Assembly: GCA_027669525.1 (NCBI GenBank)
Contig: JAQEDJ010000008.1
Coordinates: 1-59,580 of the forward strand
DNA: 59,580 bases
Reading direction: 5' to 3'
Origin: Coriobacteriaceae bacterium AM48-5
GTDB lineage: Bacteria > Actinomycetota > Coriobacteriia > Coriobacteriales > Coriobacteriaceae
The notes beneath the pieces are model-generated. The model did not search any database and was not told the DNA's origin. It saw nothing but the letters and a program-made list of their open reading frames with translations. Positions 47,002-54,963 of the stretch are shown here, piece by piece. The position numbers were made by a program, and so were the translations under genes. The first letter of the stretch is position 1. Each line of letters begins with the position of its first letter.

Positions 47002-47231
47002 CGTAACGTGGGGGGTGGTTTTCATTTGCCGAAAACCACCATTACAGCCCATATGGATCCCCGCCGGTATCCCGACAAGCTATCGACAATACCCTAATAT
47101 CTGGTAAGCGCGTGATTATCGCTGCGTGCAATTCCATGCACCCCCCTTGGTCGAGTATCATGGTTCGGCTATGCCCTTTGCGCTTAGCAACCTTTGACCT
47201 TTTCCTTCGACGCTTGGCGGTTTTTAGATTC

Positions 47232-48431
47232 ATGGCTTCATCCCCGAGCTACATACCGTATCTATGCGTGGCAGCAGCGGCCTTCATCACGACCTTCCTC
47301 ACGGTGCCCCTGGTCAAGTGCTTGGCAATTAAGCTCGACGCCGTCGACTATCCTTCTAAGCGCCGCATCAACACCAAGCCCATCCCGCGTTTGGGCGGAA
47401 CGGCGGTGTTTTTGGGCCTGGTCGTTGCCTGTATTGTGCAAATCCTAGGCACCTGGTACCTGGGTTGGCCGCCCGTTTTGGTGCCCCACCCCCGTCTGCA
47501 CATCAGCTACCCCATACTTGCGCTTTCTTTTACCGTCATCTTTGCGACCGGCGCTATCGACGACGTCTTCCAGCTCAAGCCCAAGCAAAAGCTGGCCGGA
47601 CAGGTCCTCGCCGCGCTTATCGCCTGTATCGGCGGCCTACGGATCGGCGTCATCGTCAACCCGTTTGCCCCCGGCGAGATCATGCTCGGATGGCTCGCCT
47701 ACCCCATCACCGTGATCTATCTGGTGGCATTCACCAACATCATTAACCTCATCGACGGCCTCGACGGCTTGGCCACGGGCATCTGCGGCATCGCGTCGTT
47801 CACCATGTTTTCGATGGCCGTTCTCTCGGGCCGCATCGACGCCGCCGCGCTCTCCATTGCGCTCTTTGGCGCCTGTCTGGCCTTTTTGCGCTACAACTTC
47901 AACCCCGCAAGCATCTTCTTGGGCGACTCGGGGTCGCTGCTTCTGGGCTTTGCGCTGGGCTCCATCTCGCTGCTCAACGTGAGCCGCACCGCCGCGCTCA
48001 CCTCGCTTATCATTCCGCTCATCGTTGCCGGCGTGCCCATCATCGACACGTTTAGCGCCATCGTGCGCCGCAAGCGCGCCCACATTAGCATCGGGCAGGC
48101 CGACAAGGGCCACATCCACCACCGCCTGATCCAAGAAGGCTACAACCAAAAACAGGCAGTGCTCCTCATCTACGCCTGGTGCATCATGCTTTCGGCCGGC
48201 GCCGCCGCGATTAACCAGGTCGAGGTGCCCATGCGCGTGCTCATCTTTACCGTGCTCGCCATTGGTTCGGCGGCCTTTGCCAAGCATCTACATCTGTTTG
48301 AGCCCGTGCTGCGCCACCATTACAACAAGCGCACACACGAGGATGAGCTCGTCACCCCCGACGACCCCGCCTTTAAGCAGGAGGAGCAGGCAGCCGAGGA
48401 ACGTAAGGAAGAGCGCCACCACAAGCTCTAG
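47232..48431 (+). CDS. WecA/TagO-type undecaprenyl-phosphate sugar-1-phosphate transferase
   Basis: A polytopic membrane enzyme of about 399 residues from the ATG at 47232 (MASSPSYIPYLCVAAAAFIT). The in-frame ATGs at 47112 and 47160 have no better ribosome site. Signature blocks of the MraY/WecA family are VDYPSKRRINTKPIPRLGGTAVFL, GAIDDVFQLKPKQKLAGQ (catalytic DD), FTNIINLIDGLDGLATG, SIFLGDSGSLLLGF and the loop KGHIHHRLIQEGYNQKQAVL with HIHHR. It attaches GlcNAc-1-P or a similar sugar to the lipid carrier, starting wall polysaccharide or teichoic-acid-like chains. About ten helices plus a charged tail (ERKEERHHKL). Confidence 0.92.
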   Translation: MASSPSYIPYLCVAAAAFITTFLTVPLVKCLAIKLDAVDYPSKRRINTKPIPRLGGTAVFLGLVVACIVQILGTWYLGWPPVLVPHPRLHISYPILALSFTVIFATGAIDDVFQLKPKQKLAGQVLAALIACIGGLRIGVIVNPFAPGEIMLGWLAYPITVIYLVAFTNIINLIDGLDGLATGICGIASFTMFSMAVLSGRIDAAALSIALFGACLAFLRYNFNPASIFLGDSGSLLLGFALGSISLLNVSRTAALTSLIIPLIVAGVPIIDTFSAIVRRKRAHISIGQADKGHIHHRLIQEGYNQKQAVLLIYAWCIMLSAGAAAINQVEVPMRVLIFTVLAIGSAAFAKHLHLFEPVLRHHYNKRTHEDELVTPDDPAFKQEEQAAEERKEERHHKL

Positions 48432-48592
48432 GGTAAGCTGCCGAGGAAGCGCCCAGGCGCCGCCGGCCAAACGCGCAGCCATGCCGCGCCCATCGCACAT
48501 GCCGCCGATCTCCCGCCCCTCGCCTACTTACGACCCGCCCCTCCAATAAACGCGTTATCATCTTGACCAATGAACATACGTTAGGAGCAATC

Positions 48593-49642
48593 ATGCCAAA
48601 CGAGAACAGCTACGAAGTCGCGCTGCAAAAGAGCAACGCCATTCGCGAGGGCCTGGCAAAAACGCCCGAGAAGTTCACCATGCTTACCGGCGACCGCCCC
48701 ACCGGCCGCCTGCACCTGGGTCACTACTTCGGCACCCTCAAGGGCCGTGTGGAGCTGCAGAACATGGGTGCCAAGACCAACGTACTCATCGCCGACTACC
48801 AGGTCATCACCGACCGCGACACGACCGAGCACATCCAGGACAACGTGTACAACATGGTCATGGACTACCTTGCCTGCGGCATCGACCCCGACAAGACCAT
48901 GATCTACGCGCACTCCGCCGTGCCCGCCGCCAACCAGCTCATGCTGCCGTTCCTGTCGCTGGTCTCCGAGGCCGAGCTGGCGCGCAACCCCACGGTCAAG
49001 GCCGAGATGGAGGCCTCGGGCCACGAGCTCACCGGCCTTCTGCTCACCTACCCGGTGCACCAGGCCTGCGACATCCTGTTCTGCAAGGGCAATGTGGTGC
49101 CCGTCGGTCGCGACCAGCTGCCGCACATCGAGCTCACCCGCACCATCGGCCGCCGCTTTAACAACCGCTACGGCAAAGTGTTCCCCGAGGTCGAAGCGCT
49201 GCTGTCCGAGACCCCGCTACTGCCGGGCCTGGACGGTCGCAAGATGAGCAAGAGCTACGGCAACGCCATCAACATCTCGATGACCGCCGAGGAGACGGCC
49301 AAGCGCATCAAGAAGAGCCAGACCGACTCCGAGCGCATGATCACATTCGATCCCGAGAACCGCCCCGGCGTGTCCGGTCTGCTTTCGACGGCCGCCATCT
49401 GCACTGGCCGTTCCGAGGTCGAGATTGCCGAAGAGATTGGCATGGGCGGCTCCGGCCAGCTCAAGAAGTACGTGACCGAGGCCGTCAACGAGTACTTCGC
49501 GCCGATCCGCGAGCGTCGTCAGCGCTACGAAAACGACCTGGACTATGTGAAGGACGTGCTGCACGAGGGCAACCGTCGCGCCAACGAGATTGCCGAGCAG
49601 ACCCTGGCCGAGGTTCAGGACGCCATGGGCATGGTGTACTAG
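48593..49642 (+). CDS. trpS: Tryptophanyl-tRNA synthetase
   Basis: A 349-residue class I synthetase charging tRNA-Trp. The start at 48593 (MPNENSYEVALQKSNAIREG) follows TTAGGAGCAATC. HIGH motif TGRLHLGHYFG is at about residues 37-47, and KMSKS in LDGRKMSKSYGNAINI. DYQVITDRD and VPVGRDQLPHIELTR are standard. An intrinsic terminator follows. Confidence 0.97.
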   Translation: MPNENSYEVALQKSNAIREGLAKTPEKFTMLTGDRPTGRLHLGHYFGTLKGRVELQNMGAKTNVLIADYQVITDRDTTEHIQDNVYNMVMDYLACGIDPDKTMIYAHSAVPAANQLMLPFLSLVSEAELARNPTVKAEMEASGHELTGLLLTYPVHQACDILFCKGNVVPVGRDQLPHIELTRTIGRRFNNRYGKVFPEVEALLSETPLLPGLDGRKMSKSYGNAINISMTAEETAKRIKKSQTDSERMITFDPENRPGVSGLLSTAAICTGRSEVEIAEEIGMGGSGQLKKYVTEAVNEYFAPIRERRQRYENDLDYVKDVLHEGNRRANEIAEQTLAEVQDAMGMVY

Positions 49643-49675
49643 ATCGATCTGCTGGCTAGAACTTTCGATTGCTAT

Positions 49676-49705
49676 AGGGCGGGCGCTAGTGCGTCCGCCT
49701 TTTTT
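49676..49705 (+). terminator. Terminator of trpS
   Basis: GGCGGGCG-CTAGTG-CGTCCGCC type stem followed by six T residues. Confidence 0.85.
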
Positions 49706-49751
49706 GGTGCCCGACCGGTTCGCTCTGCCCATTGCACTCCCCCGAAAAACA

Positions 49752-49793
49752 GGAACAGGCCCGCTGGCAGTTAGTTGCCAGCGGGCCTGTTCC
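49752..49793. terminator. Perfect 18-bp hairpin
   Basis: GGAACAGGCCCGCTGGCA (49752-49769) is the exact reverse complement of 49776-49793, with loop GTTAGT. There is no T-run, so its role (backup terminator or repeat element) is open. Confidence 0.6.
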
Positions 49794-49971
49794 CGAAGTA
49801 CACCGTTGAATCGCACAGAGGGGAGGAATGCGAATCAAACTCAACAGGGCAGGCTTTTTCATCGCCTATTGCCTGCTCCGTTGCTGAATACAATATAGTT
49901 CACCGTGGTTTACTTTGTAGCGTCAATATGTTCCCCCATAGCTTCTCCATAAGTTAGCTCAGGTAAACTAG

Positions 49972-50008
49972 AACCACCACAAAGGGGACAGGCACCTTTG
50001 TGGTGGTT
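49972..50008. repeat. REP-like palindrome family A, copy 3
   Basis: AACCACCACAAAGG (49972-49985), spacer GGACAGGCA, then CCTTTGTGGTGGTT. Core orientation is GGGGACAGGCACC. It sits at the 3' side of the MGMT-like gene. Confidence 0.85.
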
Positions 50009-50026
50009 TTAACCACGGCAGAGCCG

Positions 50027-50347
50027 CTAGAGCCCTGCAGGCCAGCGACAGGCGGCCAAGTCGACGTGCATGTCGTCCTTAAACGCCACACCCTCCCCTA
50101 GCAAAAGCTCACGTTGAGCATCGGGACCGCCAAAAGCAAAACCATCGCATATGCGGCCATCGGCAAACACCACGCGGTGACAGGGAATCTCGCCGGGGCG
50201 CGGATTGCCATGCAGGGCATACCCCACGTACCGCGCACTTCGTGGACGTCCAGCAAGCAGCGCCACCTGACCATACGTGGCGACCATCCCCTCGGGAATC
50301 TGCTCGACCACCTCGTACACCCGCTCAAAAAAGCCCTCAGACGCCAT
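50027..50347 (-). CDS. MGMT/alkyltransferase-like DNA repair protein
   Basis: A 106-residue protein made only of the DNA-binding alkyltransferase domain. The start at 50347 (MASEGFFERVYEVVEQIPEG) follows GGGAGC. VATYGQVALLAGRPRSARYVGYAL is the helix-turn-helix with the Arg finger, and NPRPGEIPCHRVVFADGRI holds the active-site Cys in PCHR. With the Cys present it may be a true O6-alkylguanine acceptor rather than an ATL protein (which has Trp there), though the usual N-terminal domain is absent. It lies between two oppositely oriented family A palindromes. Confidence 0.88.
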   Translation of the reverse strand: MASEGFFERVYEVVEQIPEGMVATYGQVALLAGRPRSARYVGYALHGNPRPGEIPCHRVVFADGRICDGFAFGGPDAQRELLLGEGVAFKDDMHVDLAACRWPAGL

Positions 50348-50376
50348 TGCTCGCTCCCTTCCACCCGGAATAGCAT

Positions 50377-50416
50377 AAACCACCACAAAGGTGCCTGTCC
50401 CCTTTGTGGTGGTTTT
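50377..50416. repeat. REP-like palindrome family A, copy 4 (inverted)
   Basis: AAACCACCACAAAGG (50377-50391), spacer TGCCTGTCC (core GGTGCCTGTCCCC), then CCTTTGTGGTGGTTTT. The core is reversed relative to copy 3. Confidence 0.85.
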
Positions 50417-50426
50417 GGCAGGTGGG

Positions 50427-51281
50427 CTAGTTAACGGGCTGGAAGAAGGCTACGGCTACGGCGCCGGGGCCTACATGGGTGCCGATGGTGGCGCCGATGG
50501 TGTGAACGGGCAGTTCGCCCTCGGTGTGGCCAGCCCACAGTGCCGCGCTGTCCTCGATATACTTCTTGAGCACCGCATCCGAAAGGCCCGTATAGCCGAG
50601 CGCCAGCGGCATGGAAAAGTCGATGCCGCCCGCCTTTTCGACCTTCTGGTTGAGCAGGTTACGTCCGTTCTTGGAACCGCGCGCCTTGCCCAGCTGCACG
50701 ATCAGACCGTCCTCGGCAGCCACCACGGGCTTTACGTTGAGCAGCGTACCCACGGCACCGGCCGCAGCAGACAGGCGACCGCCGCGCACCAGGTACTCCA
50801 ACGTCTCGAGCAGGCCGATGACGACCACGCGGTCGCGCACGGCCTCGACAGCCGCCGCAACCTGAGCCGCGCCCTGGCCCTCGTCCACCAGGCGCAGCGC
50901 ATACTCGACCAGCACGCGCTCGCCCAAGGTCACGTTATTGCTGTCCACGACGAACATGTCGCCGCCCGGCGCCTCGGCAAGTGCCGTACGAGCACTCTGG
51001 TTGGTGCCCGAGAGCTTGGCTCCCACGGTAATAATCACGGCCTCATCGCCGGCCTCACGCGCTTCGGCAATCGCCTGCGAAAAGGCGTACGGGTTGACCT
51101 GACCGGTCTTGGGCAGCTCATCGCGCTCCACAAGCATCTCGTAAAAGCGCTGGTGATCGATGTCGACGCCATCCATATACACATCGGTGCCAAAGGTGAC
51201 GGACAGCGGCAGAACACGCAGAGCGGGGTGCTCCGCCGGCGACATATCGCTTGCGGAATCGGTAATAATGCGGACGGACAT
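50427..51281 (-). CDS. DegV-family fatty-acid-binding protein
   Basis: A 284-residue two-domain protein. The start at 51281 (MSVRIITDSASDMSPAEHPA) follows AAAGGATT. The opening RIITDSASDM, the FYEMLVERDELPKTGQVNP block, and IITVGAKLSGTNQSARTAL are DegV signatures. DegV/FakB-type proteins bind fatty acids; FakB homologues present them to the FakA kinase. No fakA is nearby, so this may be a stand-alone DegV. Its C-terminus ends in VGPGAVAVAFFQPVN, the expected final strand. Confidence 0.92.
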   Translation of the reverse strand: MSVRIITDSASDMSPAEHPALRVLPLSVTFGTDVYMDGVDIDHQRFYEMLVERDELPKTGQVNPYAFSQAIAEAREAGDEAVIITVGAKLSGTNQSARTALAEAPGGDMFVVDSNNVTLGERVLVEYALRLVDEGQGAAQVAAAVEAVRDRVVVIGLLETLEYLVRGGRLSAAAGAVGTLLNVKPVVAAEDGLIVQLGKARGSKNGRNLLNQKVEKAGGIDFSMPLALGYTGLSDAVLKKYIEDSAALWAGHTEGELPVHTIGATIGTHVGPGAVAVAFFQPVN

Positions 51282-51400
51282 AACGAATCCTTTCTTGCGC
51301 AGGTCTCGCGCAGGGAATTTTGACAGCAATGTCCCGGCACGGCGTACGCGCTCAAACGGGACGATGCAGTTCTTGGCTGAAAGCTAGCGCCAGCGCGGCT

Positions 51401-51850
51401 CTAGATCTCGCGCAGGGTGTTGAGGATCGTGCGCAGCGATGCATACATCTGCTCGCGCTGCTCCACGCCCATGGCCTTGCCGGTGGTATCGAGCACCTCG
51501 CGAATGATGCGATCGGCCTCGCTCATGCTCTCGCCGCCCAGGGCAGTCAGGCGCACCGGAGCACGATACTTGACGGCCGCATCACCCGAGTCGTCAACCT
51601 CGACGTAGCCGCCCTCCTCCAGATGTGCCAGTGTGCGCGAAACGGCGGCACGGGTAACGCCGGCCATGCGGGCGAGGTCGGCGCCAGTCAGGCCGTCCTT
51701 GCTGCGCTCAAGATAGTACAGGCACATAACGTCGGAGCCCTTGAGGCCCAGCCTTGCGCCTTCGGACGTCTTGATACGCTGAATCTCCTTGTAGAGGCCG
51801 CTGATCAGTCCGACAAAGTCCTCAAAACGTGTCTCGTCGTTCTGCTGCAT
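51401..51850 (-). CDS. MarR-family transcriptional regulator
   Basis: A 149-residue winged-helix protein. The helix-turn-helix region reads DGLTGADLARMAGVTRAAVSRTLAHLEEGGYVEV (about residues 52-85), the wing carries a DDSGDAAVKYRAPVRLT strand pair, and the C-terminal helix is the dimer helix. It is upstream of and co-directional with degV (119 bases apart), so it may regulate it, but the gap allows separate promoters. Ligand unknown. Confidence 0.85.
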   Translation of the reverse strand: MQQNDETRFEDFVGLISGLYKEIQRIKTSEGARLGLKGSDVMCLYYLERSKDGLTGADLARMAGVTRAAVSRTLAHLEEGGYVEVDDSGDAAVKYRAPVRLTALGGESMSEADRIIREVLDTTGKAMGVEQREQMYASLRTILNTLREI

Positions 51851-51954
51851 GGTGACGACCGCCTTTCGCTTACATGATGCTAACGGGTAAACATCTTAGC
51901 CGCACAAGGCAACACCCGTACCCAAATATCCCATTTGTTAACCCATCAACATAA

Positions 51955-51993
51955 AAACCACCACAAAGGGGACAGGCACCTTTGTGGTGGTTT
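51955..51993. repeat. REP-like palindrome family A, copy 5
   Basis: AAACCACCACAAAGG (51955-51969), spacer GGACAGGCA, then CCTTTGTGGTGGTTT (51979-51993). It lies between the MarR gene and the 3' end of the B3/4 gene. Confidence 0.85.
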
Positions 51994-52022
51994 GGGGCAT
52001 CGAGTTTGATCCGCAGACTTCG

Positions 52023-52742
52023 CTACAGCCCCACGCAAGGATTGTCGCGGGTCACAAGCGTTTTAACGACAACCGTCGCTCCCAGATAGCGCTCGAGCAG
52101 CTCGGCTAAGCGATCGATCGCGGCCTGGCAATCCCCCATCCGCTCGGGCTCCACGCACTCAATCGCCAGGAAAGCATCGGCCGAATCATCGGACAACGCC
52201 GTTCGAACGCCATCGCGCCAGTTCCAGCAGCGGCATACGGCGCCCGCATCATCGATGTAGGCGAGCTCGCCGGGCAGCGTCGGGTCATCTGTCTCCTCGC
52301 CAAGCGGCAGAAATGAATCGCCACCGTCGGTCACCTTCAGGCAAAGGTCTCCCTCAATCGCGTGCAAATCCTCGCCGCCTACGGGCAGCGCGTAGGACAG
52401 CGACACCGTGTTGTAGATGTCCACCGCGGGCGTAATGTGGCCCACCGGCTTTCCTTTGAGCACGCGCTTGAGCAGGTTCTCAATTGAGCAACGCGCGCCC
52501 TTCTTGGTCTTGAATAGGCGATATGCCTCGCGCCATGCCTTAACCGGCGCATTCTCGCTGATGGTATCACTCGTCAGGTGACGCTCCGCATCGATATTGG
52601 CGCGGTCGAGCAACGCGGCAATCGCATCAACGTCCTCTTGAGGAATCTGAGCCGCGGGCTTCATGCCCTTTACGACCACAACACCGACAGCCGCCTGCGG
52701 AAATAGCTCCCAAAACGAATCCTCGGCAACGAAACTCTTCAT
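52023..52742 (-). CDS. B3/4 domain protein (PheRS beta-like editing domain)
   Basis: A 239-residue protein. The start at 52742 (MKSFVAEDSFWELFPQAAVG) follows AAGGGAGAGC; the ATG at 52757 is less well placed. NLLKRVLKGKPVGHITPAVDIYNTVSLSYALPVGGED is the B3/4 signature, followed by a beta-rich part (GELAYIDDAGAVCRCWNWRDG). Stand-alone B3/4 proteins resemble the tRNA-editing domain of phenylalanyl-tRNA synthetase and may hydrolyse mischarged tRNAs or bind amino-acyl ligands. It is flanked by palindromes 5 and 6 in opposite orientation. Confidence 0.85.
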   Translation of the reverse strand: MKSFVAEDSFWELFPQAAVGVVVVKGMKPAAQIPQEDVDAIAALLDRANIDAERHLTSDTISENAPVKAWREAYRLFKTKKGARCSIENLLKRVLKGKPVGHITPAVDIYNTVSLSYALPVGGEDLHAIEGDLCLKVTDGGDSFLPLGEETDDPTLPGELAYIDDAGAVCRCWNWRDGVRTALSDDSADAFLAIECVEPERMGDCQAAIDRLAELLERYLGATVVVKTLVTRDNPCVGL

Positions 52743-52785
52743 GTGCTCTCCCTTCATAGCATGCGCCCGAGCCCGGGTGCCTAAA

Positions 52786-52845
52786 CAAAAAGCGCTCTTA
52801 CGACGGCCACCTTCAAAGTCCTACGGTGCCGCCACAAGAGCGCTT
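52786..52845 (-). terminator. Terminator of pckA
   Basis: Read leftward, AAGCGCTCTT (52845-52836) pairs with AAGAGCGCTT (52799-52790), followed by TTTG, and an inner GGCGGCACC/GGTGGCCG stem fills the loop. Confidence 0.75.
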
Positions 52846-52914
52846 ACGCTGCCCCCATCCGGAGAAGGGGGCGATATGTCAGGCGTATTGTAACCCGAGT
52901 CATTCGCCCAAGCA

Positions 52915-52949
52915 AAACCGCCACAAAGGTGCCTGTCCCCTTTGTGCGG
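52915..52949. repeat. REP-like palindrome family A, copy 6 (inverted, right arm truncated)
   Basis: AAAACCGCCACAAAGG (52915-52930), spacer TGCCTGTC, then CCTTTGTG-CGG. The core is GGTGCCTGTCCCC, opposite to copy 5. The right arm ends early. Confidence 0.8.
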
Positions 52950-52968
52950 ATATGGACTCGCGGCGACG

Positions 52969-54638
52969 CTAGTGTCGGAGTCCCAGCAGGCCGCGGCCGC
53001 GATGACGGGCGTCGGCGTGCACCTGAGCGTGCGGACCGGCGGCCTTCACGGACTCGGGCAGGTGCGAGTACTTCTTCTCGAAGTTCTCCTCGAACATCAC
53101 GGCCAAGTTGTGCGCCGCCTCGTCGTAGCGCGCGGTGCTCTGCCAGTACTGGCGCGGCACCAGGATGCCGTCGGGCACGCCGTGGCACGTGGTGGGAATG
53201 TCAACGTTAAAGATATCGTCATGCACGAATTCGCTGTCCTCGATGGTACCGTCGAGGGCGCGGGCCACCAGGCGCGCGTGTAGGCAAGCTCGATGCGATG
53301 GCCCACGCCGTAGCCGCCGCCAATCCAGCCGGTGTTGACCAGGTACACACGCGTGCGGCCGTCGGCGATGCGCTCACCGAGCATCTTGGCATAGACCATG
53401 GGGTCGAGCGGCATAAACGGCTCGCCAAACAGCGAAGAGAACGTGGGCGTGGGCTCGGTGACGCCGACCTCGGTGCCGGGGATCTTGGCCGTAAAGCCCG
53501 TCACAAAGTGATACATGGCGGCGTCGGCCGTCAGGCGCGAGATGGGCGGCAGCACGCCAAAGGCGTCGCAGGTCAAAAACAGCACGACGCTCGGAGTGGT
53601 GCCCATGCCCTTGGTCCACGCGTTGGGAATGTGCTCCACAGGGTAGGCCACGCGCGTGTTGTGCGTGACCGAGACGTCATCGTAGTTGGGCTTGCGGCTC
53701 TCGTCGAGCACCACGTTTTCGCAGATCGCGCCAAAGCGGACGGCGTTGAAGATCTCAGGCTCGTGGAACGCGTCCAGGCCCTCGCATTTGGCGTAGCAGC
53801 CACCCTCGATGTTGAAGATGCCCATGTCGGACCAACCGTGCTCGTCGTCGCCGATCAGCAGCCGCGTGGGGTTGGCCGAAAGCGTGGTCTTGCCGGTGCC
53901 CGACAGGCCAAAGAACACCGCGGTCTCGTGCGTGACGGGATCCATACTGGCCGAGCAGTGCATGGGCAGCACGTCGTCCTCGACGGGCAGCAGGTAATTC
54001 ATGACGCTGAAGATGGACTTTTTGATCTCGCCGGAGTAGCCGGTACCCGCGACCAAAATCACGCGCTCCTGAAAGTTGATGACCACGGCGGCGCTGGAGT
54101 TGAGGCCCTTGATGGCGGGATCGCACTGGTAGCCCGGCGCGGCGAGCACACAGAAGTCCGGCTCGCCGGTGCGCGCGATTTCGCGGGCAAGCGGGCGGGC
54201 GAGCATCTGCTTAATGAAGAGTGCCTGGCTGGCGCGCTCGCAGGCGACGAGCAGTCGGCGCGTGTGGTTGCGGTCGGCGCCGGCCATGCCGCGGGTGACG
54301 AACACGTCGCGCTCGTTGAGGTAGTCGACGATGCCGGCCTTGATGGTCTCGTAGCTCTCGATCGAAAGCGGTCGGTTGACGGCGCCCCAGGCGATCTTGT
54401 CGTGCACGTCGGGCGTGTCAACGATAAAGCGGTCATTGGGGGAACGACCAGTGCGCTCCCCCGTCTCGATCACCAGCGCGCCGTTGGATGCCATGCGGCC
54501 TTCTTCGCGGCGGATAGCGTGCTCGACGAGCTCCGCGGCGGGTAGATCGACCAGCAGACGGGGCTGATTCTCGGCGGGATCTTCGACCAGCGTAATACCA
54601 AAGTTGGACAAAACATCTGCAGGGGTAACACCAGGCAT
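52969..54638 (-). CDS. pckA: ATP-dependent phosphoenolpyruvate carboxykinase (one frameshift)
   Basis: PckA interconverts oxaloacetate and PEP, in gut anaerobes often in the CO2-fixing direction. The start at 54638 (MPGVTPADVLSNFGITLVED) follows AAAGGAGGC. Blocks are RTGRSPNDRFIVD, the P-loop FFGLSGTGKTTLSANP, LIGDDEHGWSDMGIFNIEGGCYAK, and YPVEHIPNAW. After RIELAYTRA a missing C near 53271 shifts the frame; ARALDGTIEDSEFVHDDIFN continues with the normal end. A terminator follows. Repaired length is about 555 residues, near the family's usual 530-540. Confidence 0.95.
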
Positions 54639-54778
54639 GGGGCCTCCTTTAAAAACGCGACACGAGGACACGACGCGCACTTTACTCACGTAAAGCCCGT
54701 TGTACCCGATATGCAAAAACGTTTTTGCGGCAAGGGCGGCAAGCCCGCCCAACGGTCAAAAATCGCAGGCAAGCGGCC

Positions 54779-54863
54779 TAGTCATTGGGGACGTTTTTAA
54801 ACGACTAATCGTTGGGGACACTCTTGAACAGGCAACAACCAAGGAGCGTCCCCGAGTGCCGGC
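54779..54863. repeat. Dispersed repeats, family B copy 2 plus GTCCCC motif
   Basis: TAGTCATTGGGGACGTTTTT, AAACGACTAATC and GGGGACACTCTT (54779-54825) match 35352-35399. Directly after, AAGGAGCGTCCCCGAGTGCC (54840-54859) matches the small repeats at 41988 and 42016. Confidence 0.65.
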
Positions 54864-54963
54864 TACTGAATGGCGCCGCCGAAATTATCGAACAACCTGT
54901 TCAAAAACACGAACGAACACCGTCGCGTCTATACTAGAGCGCAGCAATAGAAAGGACTCCGCT

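Larger units (their letters stand above)
49643..50026. other. Intergenic region with hairpins, between trpS and the MGMT-like gene
   Basis: It contains the trpS terminator, a second perfect hairpin (49752-49793) and REP-like copy 3 (49972-50008). Between 49800 and 49970 nothing is supported beyond a tiny frame at 49828-49887. Confidence 0.5.

Noticed and set aside
49828..49887. 19-residue frame MRIKLNRAGFFIAYCLLRC with an AGGGGAGGA before the ATG
   Set aside because: The purine-rich stretch is suggestive, but the peptide is tiny, has no conserved context and no terminator or attenuator partner; not annotated as a gene.
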